From Pneumocystis sp. 'macacae' (taxonomy: Eukaryota > Ascomycota > Pneumocystomycetes > Pneumocystales > Pneumocystaceae), in NCBI GenBank assembly GCA_018127085.1, contig CM030720.1, positions 496,001 to 560,000 of the forward strand: a DNA stretch of 64,000 bases. Reading direction: 5' to 3'. Each line of letters begins with the position of its first letter. The stretch's first letter is position 1. The notes under the pieces are model-generated. The model saw only the letters and a list, made by a program, of their open reading frames with translations, was not told where the DNA came from and searched no databases. This document shows, piece after piece, positions 12,185 to 23,840 of this stretch. The position numbers and the translations under genes are program-made.

Positions 12185-14192
12185 ATGTCTCTAAAGATGC
12201 CAAAAGCACCTGGTCCGATGCTCTTTAAAGAGGGCTATCGTGTACAACAGGGTGTAGATAATGCTGTTGTACGAAATATCCATGCAATCAGTGAGCTTTC
12301 AGGTGAAATAAGAATTATAGGTTTTTTGACTTTGAAAATTTATACATGTTTTTTTAGATATTTTAAGGACTTCTTATGGTCCCAATGGGCGTAACAAAGT
12401 TATTGTGAATCATTTATTGGTTTTTAATTTTTTTTTTTTTATTTTTGATTGAATTTAAATAGAAAATGATGGTAACATCAGATGCTGCAATAATTCTTCA
12501 AGAACTTGATGTAGTTCATCCAGCAGCTAAGATTATTGTCATGGCTAGCAAGCAGCAGGATACAGAAGTATACAGTGGTTTTTTGATAGGCTTTTTTGAT
12601 CGATTATAGATGGGCGATGCAACAAATTTTGTTCTAATACTTGCTGGAGAGCTTCTAAAAAATGCAGAAGAGTTAATTAGAATGGGGCTTCATCCTTCTG
12701 AGATTTCCCAAGGATATGAAATGGCGCAAAATTATGCATTGAAGACATTAGAAAGTTGTATACTTTTTGAATCTATCAATTGGTACTTATAAACTGTAGC
12801 TTTTTCTGAAGATAAGGTAAAGGATATTTTTTCAGTAGACGAATTGTATAAAGCGATTAAATCCTCTATTGCAGCAAAGCAATTTGGTTATGAAAAAATA
12901 CTTGGATATCTTGTGGCAGAAGCAGCATTGATGATACTTCCTAAAAATCCTTTAAATTTCAATGTGGATAATATTCGTGTTGTGAAAATTCTGGGTGGAA
13001 GTTTAAGTGAATCGGTAGTTGTTAAGGGAATGATTTTTTCTAGAGAGCCAGAAGGGACAGTTAGAAAAGTGTGTTCTGCAAAAGTGGGTGTATTTTCATG
13101 TCCATTAGATATCAGCCAAACAGAAACGAAAGGTGTTGTTCTTTTAAAAAACGCAAAGGAAATGCTTAATTTTACAAAAGGAGAGGAACTTCAATTAGAA
13201 TCAGTTTCTGTACCTGTTTCTTTTGTGGTTTTCTCTAATAATTATAGATAGTTAAAGAGTTATCTGATTCTGGAATAAAAGTTGTTGTTACTGGTGGCGG
13301 CGTAGGTGATCTTGTTTTGCATTATTTAAATAAATATAATTTATTGGTTATAAAAGTATTGAGTAAGTTTGATCTTCAAAGACTTTGTAGAGTTATTGGA
13401 GCAACTCCTCTGGCAAGGTTAGGTGCACCTATGCCAGAAGAGATGGGATTTGTTGATATTGTTGAAACTATTGAAATCGGTAGTGATAGGGTGACTGTAT
13501 TCCGTCAAGGTAAAATTTCTTAAAATTATAAATACGTTATGATATATTAACTGATATGCTAGAAAATGAAGCTACGAAAACAGCTACTATAGTGCTTAGA
13601 GGTGCTACTCAAAATTATTTAGATGATCTTGAGAGAGCAATTGATGATGGTGTAAATCTTGTGAAGGCTGTTATTAAAGATCCTCGCTTAGTTGCCGGTG
13701 CAGGCGCAACTGAAATGGAACTTTCGAAGTCGATTTTTGCCTATGCAGATGATGTTTCCGGAATCTTCCAGTATGCAATAAAAAAATATGCGGAAGCGTT
13801 TCAAGTAATTCCAAGAATTTTGGCGGAAAATGCTGGACTTGATTCTACAGAAGTCCTTGGAAAGCTTTATGCTTCCCATTGTTTAGAAAGTAATCGAAAT
13901 GTAGGTGTAGACATTGAGGTAATATTTTTTTTTAGGAGGACATAGTTTTATGTTTTTTCTAGGGAAATAGTGATACAATTATTGATGCAAAAGAGGCTGG
14001 TATTTTTGATGTTTTATCTGTTAAGTTATGGGCGTGTAAACTCGCTTCTGAAGCAGCATTAACGATTCTTCGTGTCGATCAGGTACTTTTTTCTAATTTT
14101 CTTAATTAAACTCACTTATAAAGATTATTATGTCTAAACCAGCAGGTGGACCCAAGCCTTCTGGTCCAAATAAGGATTGGGATAATGAATAA
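12185..14192 (+). CDS. CCT8: T-complex protein 1 subunit theta (CCT/TRiC)
   Basis: Subunit of the cytosolic group II chaperonin that folds actin, tubulin and other proteins using ATP. The ATG at 12185 (MSLKMPKAPGP) follows an in-frame TTG and is the first ATG. The ATP-site elements appear in order: LRTSYGPNGRNK, MMVTSDAAIILQELDVVHPAAKI, MGDATNFVLILAGELL (GD-x-T with the usual GDGT changed to GDAT, as in CCT theta), and in the C-terminal equatorial domain VAGAGATEMELSK and GIFDVLSVKLWACKLASEAALTILRVDQI. The C-terminus is MSKPAGGPKPSGPNKDWDNE. About nine introns are needed. Length is about 540 residues, normal. All domains are complete. Confidence 0.95.
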
Positions 14193-14585
14193 ACTGTTTA
14201 TATACTGTTTTTCGTTGATATTTTCTTCAATATACTAATTTGTCTGATAATTTATTAATTTCTTTTTGATTTTTTTTTTATAAAAATGCATTTTTCTTCT
14301 TTTTATTAACAATTTTTGTTTGTTATTGTTATATTTTTAATTTTTATAAAAAAATGCCTTTACAGTTTTTTAAAATATAACGCGATGTCATTGAATTATT
14401 TCACGACAAAAAAAAAACGAGATTTATTTTTGAATATTAGAAAATAGAGCTTTTTTGTCGAACAACTTTAGTTTTTGAATGATTTTCACTTCTGTACATA
14501 GAAATTGTAAATATTTCTTTTTTGAGACTTATTTTGATCAATTCTAGGTTTATTTTAAGAAATATTTGAATTTAGAGATTTTTCA
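14193..14585. other. Intergenic, AT-rich
   Basis: 393 bp spacer between CCT8 and the BEM2-type gene in the same direction, so it holds the 3' UTR of the first and the promoter of the second. An ACGCGA hexamer lies near 14380; on its own it is not evidence for an MCB element. Confidence 0.4.
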
Positions 14586-17500
14586 ATGAAATCAAATAAA
14601 AAAGAAAAAAAGCATATTGAGACTAAGCGTTTATCAAGCGATGTGTCAAATATTAATTTTTCTCTTGACATATCTAGGAATAATAAGGAATTCGATAATT
14701 TTTCATCATATTCTCTTATGTTAGAAAAAACGCATGGTTTTCATGTTTGTGACTGGACTAAACAAAGTCCTATAAATCAGTTTCTAAGTAGTCCATGCGA
14801 TTCTAGTGGTTCAGATGTGTCTTTAGATTTATCTTTTTCAAAAAATACTTCTCACCTTTATTTTCCGATATCACAGTCCTTTAATGATTTTAATACAGTA
14901 TTGAGTAATAAATCAATTGTATCTAATACACTAGAAACATTTTTAAAAAAGCATATTTCTGTGCAAAAAAACGATGATATATTTTCGAAAAAAAAATTGT
15001 TAGTACAACGTAATGCTTTGGACAATGAACATATAGAATTTTTTTCGACAAATAGAACCAGACATAAAGGGTGGATGACGAGGAGGATAGGCACAGATCG
15101 AAAGTTTTCTAGGTTTTCAAAGTCCCATAGTAGTTGGAAATTGTATATGACAGTTTTATCTGGATCTAAGTTGTATTTTTACATACCATCTCAAGAAGTA
15201 CGTGTAATGGCGCTTGAAGGTTCGCATTCTTCTCTAGATTTCTTAAGAAATACCACTTTAATAGAATATACTTTTTCTCCATCTGACTTTGATTTAAACG
15301 TTAGATCTATTTTATATGATGTAAATGATTTGCAGAGATATTTTTTTGGAACTGTTTTGACTGAATTTGGAAGCTATCTTCAAGGTTTTGAAAGCAATAT
15401 GAATAGTATATTTTTATTAGAGAATTCTATTATACTGTGTTATCGTGGAACATCTCTTATAAATAACGATCAAGATCTTTCTTATAATTTAAATGTGTAT
15501 GATATTAATTTGAAAAATTTATGGAAACTTGATATTATTTATAATATATATGATATAAAAATTTCATTTAGTTTATTAAAAGATCAGGATTCTAATCTTT
15601 CTAAAATTTATGATAAAAATATTTATCTTATGGTTATTAGCAATCAAAAGTTACTAAGGCGATTTATTTTATCTGAAAAACAAGTTTTATTTTTTTTACG
15701 CAAATATATATCATTATTGGAGGCATTAAAGAAAAAAGCTAGATTTTCTGCTTTAGAGAATAGTATACCAGTAAGTTTTAATCGTAGACTGTCTTTATCC
15801 ATTATGAATACTACTGAAGATGTTTTGTTTAATTCTGACGGAACTTTAAAAATTGCAACAACTAAAGAAATTTTAAAAATTATGTTGGGAGTTATTAATG
15901 TAAAGACAAGTTTAGATATTCTTTGTTTGTTTTCTACTACTGTAGGTTTTTGGGACTCTTTTGAAATAATATTAAAAACCATATTATCTATTATCTCAGA
16001 AATACCAGAAAATTTTAGCTCTAGTATTGAGAAAATGATTAATATATGGTGTGATAAGTGTAGTGGTTTATTTCAAGATGATATATTTGTTAATTATGTT
16101 GAAAAGTTAATAAAAAACGGTGTTGATTCTAGAAATATTGTTTTAGGTGAAATTTTAAAAGATAAAGTTAAAAATACGATATTTATTGTAAAGAAAAATT
16201 TGCTTGATTTAATAACTATAGGTTCTTTTTGAGTGTTTTTAATATTTTTTAATTTTTCTGTAGATATTTCAGCTTATATAGTTTATGATGATACTTCGGA
16301 ATCTGGTTTATTTACAAATGTTATTTTGGAAATATCACCGGAAATATTTTCTTATGAGTTATATTGTTTTCATAAATATTGTCTTGATATATGGAATCCA
16401 TCATCGGACTTATCGTTATTTTTTAATAAAACATTATTTAGTCTTATTAGAAATCCTTTGGTTTTTGGACCTTATAATATACATTTTATTACTAGGCTTA
16501 TTTTCGATCAGCTTTTAAAAACAAATGATAAAATGTCCTCTGAATTTCGGGCAAAAATCTGTACATATTGGATATCAGTTTCTATACATTTAAAAAATTA
16601 TGGAGATATGGCAGGATGGTTTTCTATTATTATTGCGTTATGTTCTCCTCCGATAATTCGCTTAAAAAGAGTATGGTCGTTAGTTGATTCGAAGTTAAGA
16701 AATTTTGTAGAAAGTTGTGCGTTTATTATGAATAATCTGCAAGTATTTAATCTTCATATTGATGATGAAGTTATAACTATACCTCATATTTTAATGTCTA
16801 GTAATCAGTCTAATATTGAAGTATCTACTTTAACTATACCGTATTATGGAGAAATTTTAAATTATATTGAGATTTCAAAAAAAATTTTAGTAATTTTTTC
16901 TTTTTATATTTTTATTCTAACTTTTTTAGAATTTTTATAATAAAATAGATGTTGAATTATGTAATGATGTATTTGTTTCAGTAAAAAAAAAACTGGAAAA
17001 TTGGAAAAATATTATAACTGCTAATAAAACATCTTATAATTATAATGATAAAGATAGGAATACTCGGCTACAAGAAATATTCAAGCAGCTTAATTGCATT
17101 AAAAATACCCCACAATCTGTATTTTCTGATATTTTTTTTAGAAAATCAATTAAATGTGAACCATTGCATCGTAGTTTATGCTTGGAACCTGATTATCCTC
17201 AAAATATGCATATCAAAGTTAATGTTTTCGCTTCATTAATATTTAATTATATATATATTTCGTATAATTTACTTGATTTTAAGGATTTATTCGAGGTCTA
17301 TAGAAATCAAAATACAAGTGTTAATATAAAAAATCATTCTAGTATAAAAGACTCTTTTTTTCATGATATGTTTTTTCAGATGTCTAATCCGAAGGATATA
17401 TATAAGCATTGGAGGAGAAATTCTTTTCCATTTAACAAATACTCTATATTTACTACGCATAATCGCACATCTGATATTAAGCCTCGGCATAAAACAATAA

Positions 17501-20500
17501 ATTCGAAAAATAAAGTTCCTGTAATGTTTCAAAATATTCGAGATGTTCTTGAGGCTAATCAAACACTGTTTTATTATACTGATGGTCAATTGATTTTAAG
17601 GTCTATATATAATATTTCAAAAAAAATAAAGTCTGGGGGTCGTGCTAAAACTTCTAAAAATGGTAATTTAATAGAGTTTTTTATAAGGATTAATATATAA
17701 GGTGATGATATGTCTAAAATCTCTGAGAATGAAAAGTTAGATAATAGAGTGGAATTGACTCAAAGAATGACATATCAAGTTGTTGTTAAAGCCGGATCTC
17801 TCGATCGTCTTGTAGATGTCCTTGTTTTAGGAATAGATGATTTTAGTGGACGTTTAATTCGCGAGCCAGGTGATACTCATTTTGATCTTTATATAAATAT
17901 AGAAGGGTTTCGTTTAACCTTTTTTTCTACATTTCGTTCGTTTTGTGCACCTTCTGTTAGTATATTTAGGGAATATTATAATATTTTTAATAGTTAATCA
18001 GACTCTTCTTGAATATTTTCAGAGACGTTTATCTGGTTCTAAAGCAGTTGCATCGCAAATTGGTGTTAATATGAAGGTTTCTGAATATGTCAAAAATAAT
18101 AAGATGTTTCCAAACTGGAGTTTATTGGATGTTGATAACAATAATTCATTCAATTATGATTTTTATTTAAAAATACATGTTGGTGTATTAGAGTGTATGA
18201 TATTATGGCTTAGTGATTATTTTTGTGATTTTATTGATAATTTGGATATGTTGGATGGGTTTTATTCTTTTTATAGATTAGCTAATGAGCAGTTGCGGAT
18301 TTGGAAAAAAATTATATTAGTGAAAAATGAATTGTATCAACATATGGTTCAATATTATGATCTTTTCAAAAAAATTACTGAATTATTTATTAAGTCCTCA
18401 TATCGACCACAGATAGAATTATTGCACATTACACCTATAAAAATATTGGAAGAAATTGATGTTTCTAAGCCATATAGTGATGAAGGGGTTTTAGACTTAG
18501 CTTATGCTCTTGATAACTTGATTGCAGGTTTGTTTAGTAAATTAAAACTAGAAGATTGGATATATTCTTCTGAGCTTCTTGAAGTTCAATGTAGAGACAT
18601 AAATTCATTTTTTGAGTTTCAGCGTTCAATTTCTTTTGAAAATGATGATTATATGTTACATGATATATATAGTTTGCTGAGTCAAATTCGTAGATCTCGG
18701 ACTCGTGAGTTGTTAATAAATGTATTTCCATACCCAATAAAACAATTATTCGAATTAAGGCATAGTATTATTGAATGGGTTGTTAGTCGGATTACAGACA
18801 TTAATATTGATTGCTCTACTAGGGCTGATCGGATATTATTATACCTTCGATTATTAAGTGTTTATCAATTAACAGAAGCCCGCTTGGACTTTTTTTTTGG
18901 GCCTTTTAATGGAATTAATTGGACTAAAAATAAATCTGTATTACCTTCGTTCGTTGGAAATGCTATTGCAGCTGCCTTGGTTCGATCTGAATCCAGATTG
19001 TTTATATATGCTTGGTCTATTATAGCATCGAAACGGGGTTTAAATGGCCAAGTTGAAGATCTCGCTTCTGTTATTCCATTAGTAACAACTAATAAATCAT
19101 ATTTATTTACTCCATGTATTGGTTGGATTTTTGAACATTTATTAAAAATTGTATTTTATATTCCAAATATGGTTGGGGATTCTAATCATATAAACTTTAT
19201 TAAACAAGTATTTATTTATGATTTTATTTTGCATGTGATTAAGACAAGTAATCGTGGAGCTTTGAAGACGGATGAAAAAGATGAATATAGCAATACAGAT
19301 GATTCGGTTATTAATATTCAAGTTCATGATATAGGGACTCTTGAAATGGTTTCGGAAAATGAAAACTATCCTTTACGATTTAGTAATATAGGCAAACCTT
19401 TTCAAGCTTTGATAGAGAAGAAAACTGCAATGATTCAGAAGGATCAGAAGCGTTATGAAGATATAAAGAAATATTTTAGAGGAATTGAAAAAGATGATGA
19501 ACAAAGAAATATAAATAACAAGCAGATTCACAAGGAAACTTCTAAAAAAATATTATTTAAGACAAAAAATAAGAATAATAATCTTTTGCAATCTACTTTG
19601 CCTATTGTTTCAACCTTCTTAAACCCTAGTTCAAATAGAATTTCTGATATACCTACAATGTTATCTTCTGAATTATCTCCTGGTTTTTCTACAACACCTG
19701 AGCCTAGGCCTTCTGATATTGTTGATTTGACTGATTCATCTGTGAGTAGTTTGGAAATTTCGAAATCTGAGTATATGTTCAAGATTAAATCAAAAAATGG
19801 TATGAAAATTCTACTTCGGGCACCGTCTCCAAATGAGCATAAAATATGGTATCAGAAATTTAAAGATTTATCTATTATTACTACTAGTAGAAAAAAGAAT
19901 GTTCTAACAAAAAATATGCCTGTTGAATTAGCAAATGCAATAGCTGCTAAAAAGGCTTCTAATATGAATTCTAATACATGTAAATTTATAAATTGAAAAA
20001 TTTTGTTTTTATTTTTAATATGTTTAAGGTTATGGTGTAGATTTAGCGGTTTTGTGCTCTCGAGAAAAGAGTCGTATTCCTAAAATTTTGAATGATTTAA
20101 TTGATGAAGTTGAGAGTAGAGGTTATTTGTTTAATACTTTTTCTTTTTTTTAACAGCACAATAGGTCTCGATGAAATAGGAATTTATCGAGTTCCAGGAT
20201 CAGTTGTTAGCGTGAATGCATTGAAAGCATTACTTAATTCAGGAGAAGTTGTAGATTTAAAAGAAGATCGTTGGGCAGATATTAATATTATTGCCGGTGC
20301 ACTTAAATTATGGTTACGCGAGCTTCCGGAACCTTTAATGACATATAAATTGTATTCTCAATTTATTAGTCTTTCTGGTAGGATTATATTTATTATAGAT
20401 TTAATTGATTTCTTTTTAGATATTTCTGATTACTATAAAAGAATAGTCTTTCTCAAAGAACTTATTCAAAAGCTTCCACCTTATAATTATTTTTCAATGA

Positions 20501-20845
20501 AACGACTTGTTGAGCATTTTGAAAAGTAGATTTTCTTTTGTTATTGTTTATTTAATTTACTTTTTATATAGAGTCATAAGAAATGAAGAAGTTAACCAAA
20601 TGCATGGTATGTATTCTTTTTACTTATATTTTTTGTTTTTATTTTTTCCATTTATTAATTGTTTTACAGCACACAACTTAGCGATTGTTTTTGGTCCAAA
20701 CTTCTTACAACCATATCCTTCAGATTACTCATTTTCTCAAACAGTTTCTCATCTTTCAAAAATTCAGGATGTTGTAAAAGAGTTAATCATTCGTCGAAGC
20801 TGGATCTTTGATGATGATTTTGTCCCTACACTTAATAATCATTAA
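14586..20845 (+). CDS. BEM2: Large Rho GTPase-activating protein, BEM2 type (PH, RasGEF-like, RasGEF_N-like, PH, RhoGAP)
   Basis: Cell-polarity and cell-wall regulator that stimulates GTP hydrolysis on Rho-family proteins. At about 1,900 residues it is the largest gene here. The domains in order are: a PH-like region near HKGWMTRRIGTDRKFSRF; a RasGEF-like catalytic fold (VILEISPEIFSYELYCFHK, then TYWISVSIHLKNYGDMAGWF and ALCSPPIIRLKRVWSLV); and a RasGEF_N-like segment (RLVDVLVLGIDDFSG, FRLTFFSTFRSFCAP). A second PH C-terminal half follows (MKILLRAPSPNEHKIWYQKF), and last RhoGAP. The RhoGAP domain has the arginine finger in EIGIYRVPGS, GALKLWLRELPEPL, and HAHNLAIVFGPNFL. The catalytic RasGEF fold precedes its N-domain, as in Bem2 of other fungi. 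Introns are few in the first 3 kb and short (about 45 nt). Confidence 0.87.
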
Positions 20846-20998
20846 TAAAATGAAAAATCTTATCTTAGACCAAATTTAGTCGTTATCTTCAGATAAATTT
20901 CTGGTTTTTCTCTATACTTCTTGTACTTTCTGATTTTATCCTTATTCGTTGAATTCGTTTCTGATAAGTCATGTGATTACTACATAGATTTGTTATCT

Positions 20999-21006
20999 TC
21001 ACGTGA
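20999..21006. promoter_or_regulatory. TCACGTGA palindrome (E-box, bHLH/Cbf1-like site)
   Basis: A perfect 8-bp palindrome with the CACGTG core recognised by fungal bHLH factors such as Cbf1. It lies about 430 bp upstream of the NHP10-like start codon and 150 bp downstream of the BEM2 stop. The function is inferred from motif only; one such site could occur by chance. Confidence 0.3.
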
Positions 21007-21037
21007 TATCGTGTTTTGTTCCGACTTCTGCCGTACG

Positions 21038-21068
21038 ATCCGTCGACAGTTAACGACGAACGACGGAT
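21038..21068. repeat. GC-rich inverted repeat ATCCGTCG...CGACGGAT
   Basis: Two perfect 8-bp arms (21038-21045 and 21061-21068) separated by 15 nt. A nested alternative pairing, CGTCG with CGACG, lies inside. The G+C content is strikingly high for this genome. It lies upstream of the NHP10-like gene and could be a dimeric transcription-factor site or a hairpin in the 5' UTR. Confidence 0.45.
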
Positions 21069-21434
21069 GGCGGAGGTTAATAAGAAATAGTTGACTATAT
21101 TATTAATAAAAATAGGCGTTATGTGATGCAGAAATTGATGATGGTTAGTTTCTTATATGAAGACAATATGAGTTATTATATACTGATGAGATATTGGACT
21201 GGTATTTATAACTATTCATATATTTTTTATTTTTTAATATTTTGTGTTTTCTGACATTTTGGATTATTTTTTTTGATTTTTTTGTTTTTTTTTTATTTTT
21301 TTTATTGTTTTTACTTTTTGATTTGTTCTATATTTTTTTCAGCTTCATTTAATGTCTTGGGGAGAAGTCATATAAGTAAATATGTTTAGGTTATTTAGTC
21401 TTATTTAGTTCCTTTTTTCGCATGCATATTGTTT

Positions 21435-22420
21435 ATGTTTACTCGTATTGTCTTGTTGGATCTTTTTTATTTTCATGACTAATATATTTTTACAAGAATA
21501 TAGGTACAAACAGAAGTGCAAGCAACTTAAGCAAAAGATTCGTCAGGCTCTCGCGGAAAATGATATGCTCATCCTAAAACTTGCGCGTATGAAACGCAGT
21601 ATTCAACGTCTTCGTCTTGAGCGGGCTTTTATTCTTGAAAAACTCGAAGAATGTACCCCATCAGCTGATGAAGATTCTAATGCATCCGATTCTTCTCTTC
21701 ATTCTGTATTTCTATACTAGTTTTTCATTTTTAACTTATTTATAATAGCTTAAGCGTGAAAAGGATTCTTCACATTCTGAAAATCATGATCCGTTTGTTC
21801 ATTCTAATGTACGTGATACGGTACTGCCTTTTATTCAACCTCAATCAGTTCCCTCTGGTACTGCAAGCGGTTCACGAAGACGTCGAATCCGTGACCCTGA
21901 CGCTCCAAAACGGTAGATTATTCTTTTAAATATGATTGTATTTTTGATTAATATTTTTGGTTATAGTCCGTCTAATCCATTTTTAAAGTTTTGTGATGTT
22001 CAGAGAGAGAAGATTCGTTCTGAAAATGAAGGAGTTGATCGATTTGATGTTACTCGGGCATTGGGTGCTGCTTGGCAGAATTTAGATGATGAGTCGCGGA
22101 AACCATATTATGATGCTTATGAATTGGAAAAGAAACAGTTTAAGATAAAAATGGATGAGTATGAAAGTGGGAATTCTCGTCTTTTGACTCAGCAGTCGAA
22201 ACCTATGTTGTTAAATGACTCTGGTATTCGTCAAAAGCATTTGAAAGATTTGGAAAAACACGATATTAAGTCTTCTAGAAATGCATTCACGGATATTGAT
22301 GATGATTCAAGTTCACATATGAATTATAATCAAGAGTTAATGGATAGTGATTCAGCGAAATCAATTTTACCAGTAGAATTTACACCAGCATCAGCTACAT
22401 TTAGTCATGACGCGTCTTGA
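21435..22420 (+). CDS. NHP10: HMG-box protein of NHP10 type (INO80-complex subunit)
   Basis: Probable non-histone chromatin protein. It starts with a coiled-coil block (YRYKQKCKQLKQKIRQALAE, then KLARMKRSIQRLRLERAFIL) followed by a low-complexity acidic and basic linker. One HMG box then begins at PKR-PSNPFLKFCDVQREKIR and runs through DVTRALGAAWQNLDDESRKPYYDAYE. This layout matches yeast Nhp10. Exon 1 is only 10 nt (21435-21444, ATG TTT ACT C). The intron 21445-21496 has a GACTAAT branch-like site, and exon 2 gives Q-Y-R-Y-K-Q-K in frame. Introns also lie near 21706-21749 and 21914-21965. The tail after the box is acidic and serine-rich. INO80 membership is inferred from family resemblance. 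Confidence 0.75.
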
Positions 22421-23840
22421 TTTTTTCTCTGTATTCTATCATTGTAAATTAATTTGTTATTTAAAGGGTTAGTATTAATTTTGGTTATTTCATTTAAGAT
22501 TCTAAATAATATATCATTTTTTATCAAATGTTATTCAAAAATTTATTTGATTTTTGCAAAGATTAAAAAGATTTTTTAAATATATGCTTTTTCTAATGAA
22601 TTTATAGTGATTATTATGATTATACTTATTAAAATGGATATTTACTATGAATTTAATATTTACATAGTATTTTAAAAAATGTATTTACAATATACTTTTA
22701 TGTTTTTTAAATATATTAATAAATTGTATAACTGTTAGGATGTCAGAAATTATTTAATTTTATAAAAATTACATAATTTCCGATATTTTAATAATAATAA
22801 AATTTGACTTCTATGGGGAAAATGATTTTTGGTTTTAAAAATATTTTACAAATAGTTTATTTTTATATTTATTTGATTATTGTAATTTTTTATATAAAAA
22901 AGCTATTTTCTTATATTTATTTTCTATAACATTTAATATTTTTATAAAAAATAGAAAATGTTTTGATTTTATTTTACATTTTTTTATGTTAATATGAAAA
23001 TTGAATAAAAAGTATAAATATATATATCTTATTTATATTAATTAAAATAATCTTAAAAGACTGCATTGAAATAAAAATATTAAAAAAAATCCTAAGCATT
23101 TTAAATAAAAAATTAAATAATTAGACTTATTTTTTAACAATTTGAAATAAATAGAAAAAATTAATTTAAATTTAAATAAAATTTACAAAAACATATTTTT
23201 AGTAACATAGAAATTATATTCTGAAAAATTGACTTTTTTAAAAATTAAAAATTTAAATAAAATCAATTCTCATAAAATGCAATATTTAAAAAAGAACTAA
23301 ATTTTATTTCTATTGAGAGATATAAATTATTTTTTGTAAATCATTTAATTATATAGTTTGTAAAATAATTTTTACTTTTTTTCTTATATATTTAATGGAC
23401 ATAAAAATTGAATATTTATGTATTAAAAACAATAATCAAATAAATATTGTTGTATTATTTAAAATAAAAAATTATATAATTTTGATTTATGGATTTGTAT
23501 CAATATTATATTTTTTTATTTTTTAATAAGGATTAAATAAAAATTAAATACTTTTTAATATATAAATTTTAAAAAATTTTAATAAAAAAAGATAAACATA
23601 AAAACAAAAAATACAAAGATAACTTTTTTCACAAATAATTTTAAATATATTGAAAGATAAAAAAGCATAAATAAATTTAATACTAGTATTATATTCTTAT
23701 ATATACACAGTATGTTAAAATATTTTTATTTCAAATTAATTTAATTTACATTAATCGATGTAAAAAAAAACATTTATTCTGAACAAGATTTCATCATAAA
23801 TAAAATTTCAAAGACTAATTTTAAAACCTGATAAAAAAAT
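22421..23840. other. Gene-free, extremely AT-rich region
   Basis: 1.4 kb with very high A+T, dense stop codons in all frames and many A/T homopolymers. I see no ORF, RNA gene or repeat unit. It separates the NHP10-like and CTP synthase genes, which run in the same direction, and may hold long UTRs or a replication-origin-like AT-rich element; nothing in it proves either. Confidence 0.5.

Larger units (their letters stand above)
20846..21434. other. Intergenic upstream of NHP10-like gene, with GC-rich island
   Basis: 589 bp. The first part is the BEM2 3' UTR. The middle (about 20995-21085) is clearly richer in G+C than its surroundings and holds a TCACGTGA palindrome and an inverted repeat (listed separately). 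The last part is T-rich and looks like a 5' UTR or promoter. No ORF of note. Confidence 0.5.

Noticed and set aside
14378..14386. ACGCGA near BEM2 as an MCB cell-cycle box
   Set aside because: Not the ACGCGT consensus, single copy, about 200 bp away from the start codon.
16190..16280. In-frame TGA in BEM2 (16230-16232) as a gene end or pseudogene break
   Set aside because: The stop lies inside a good 45-nt GT..AG intron; both sides read as one RasGEF-like region.
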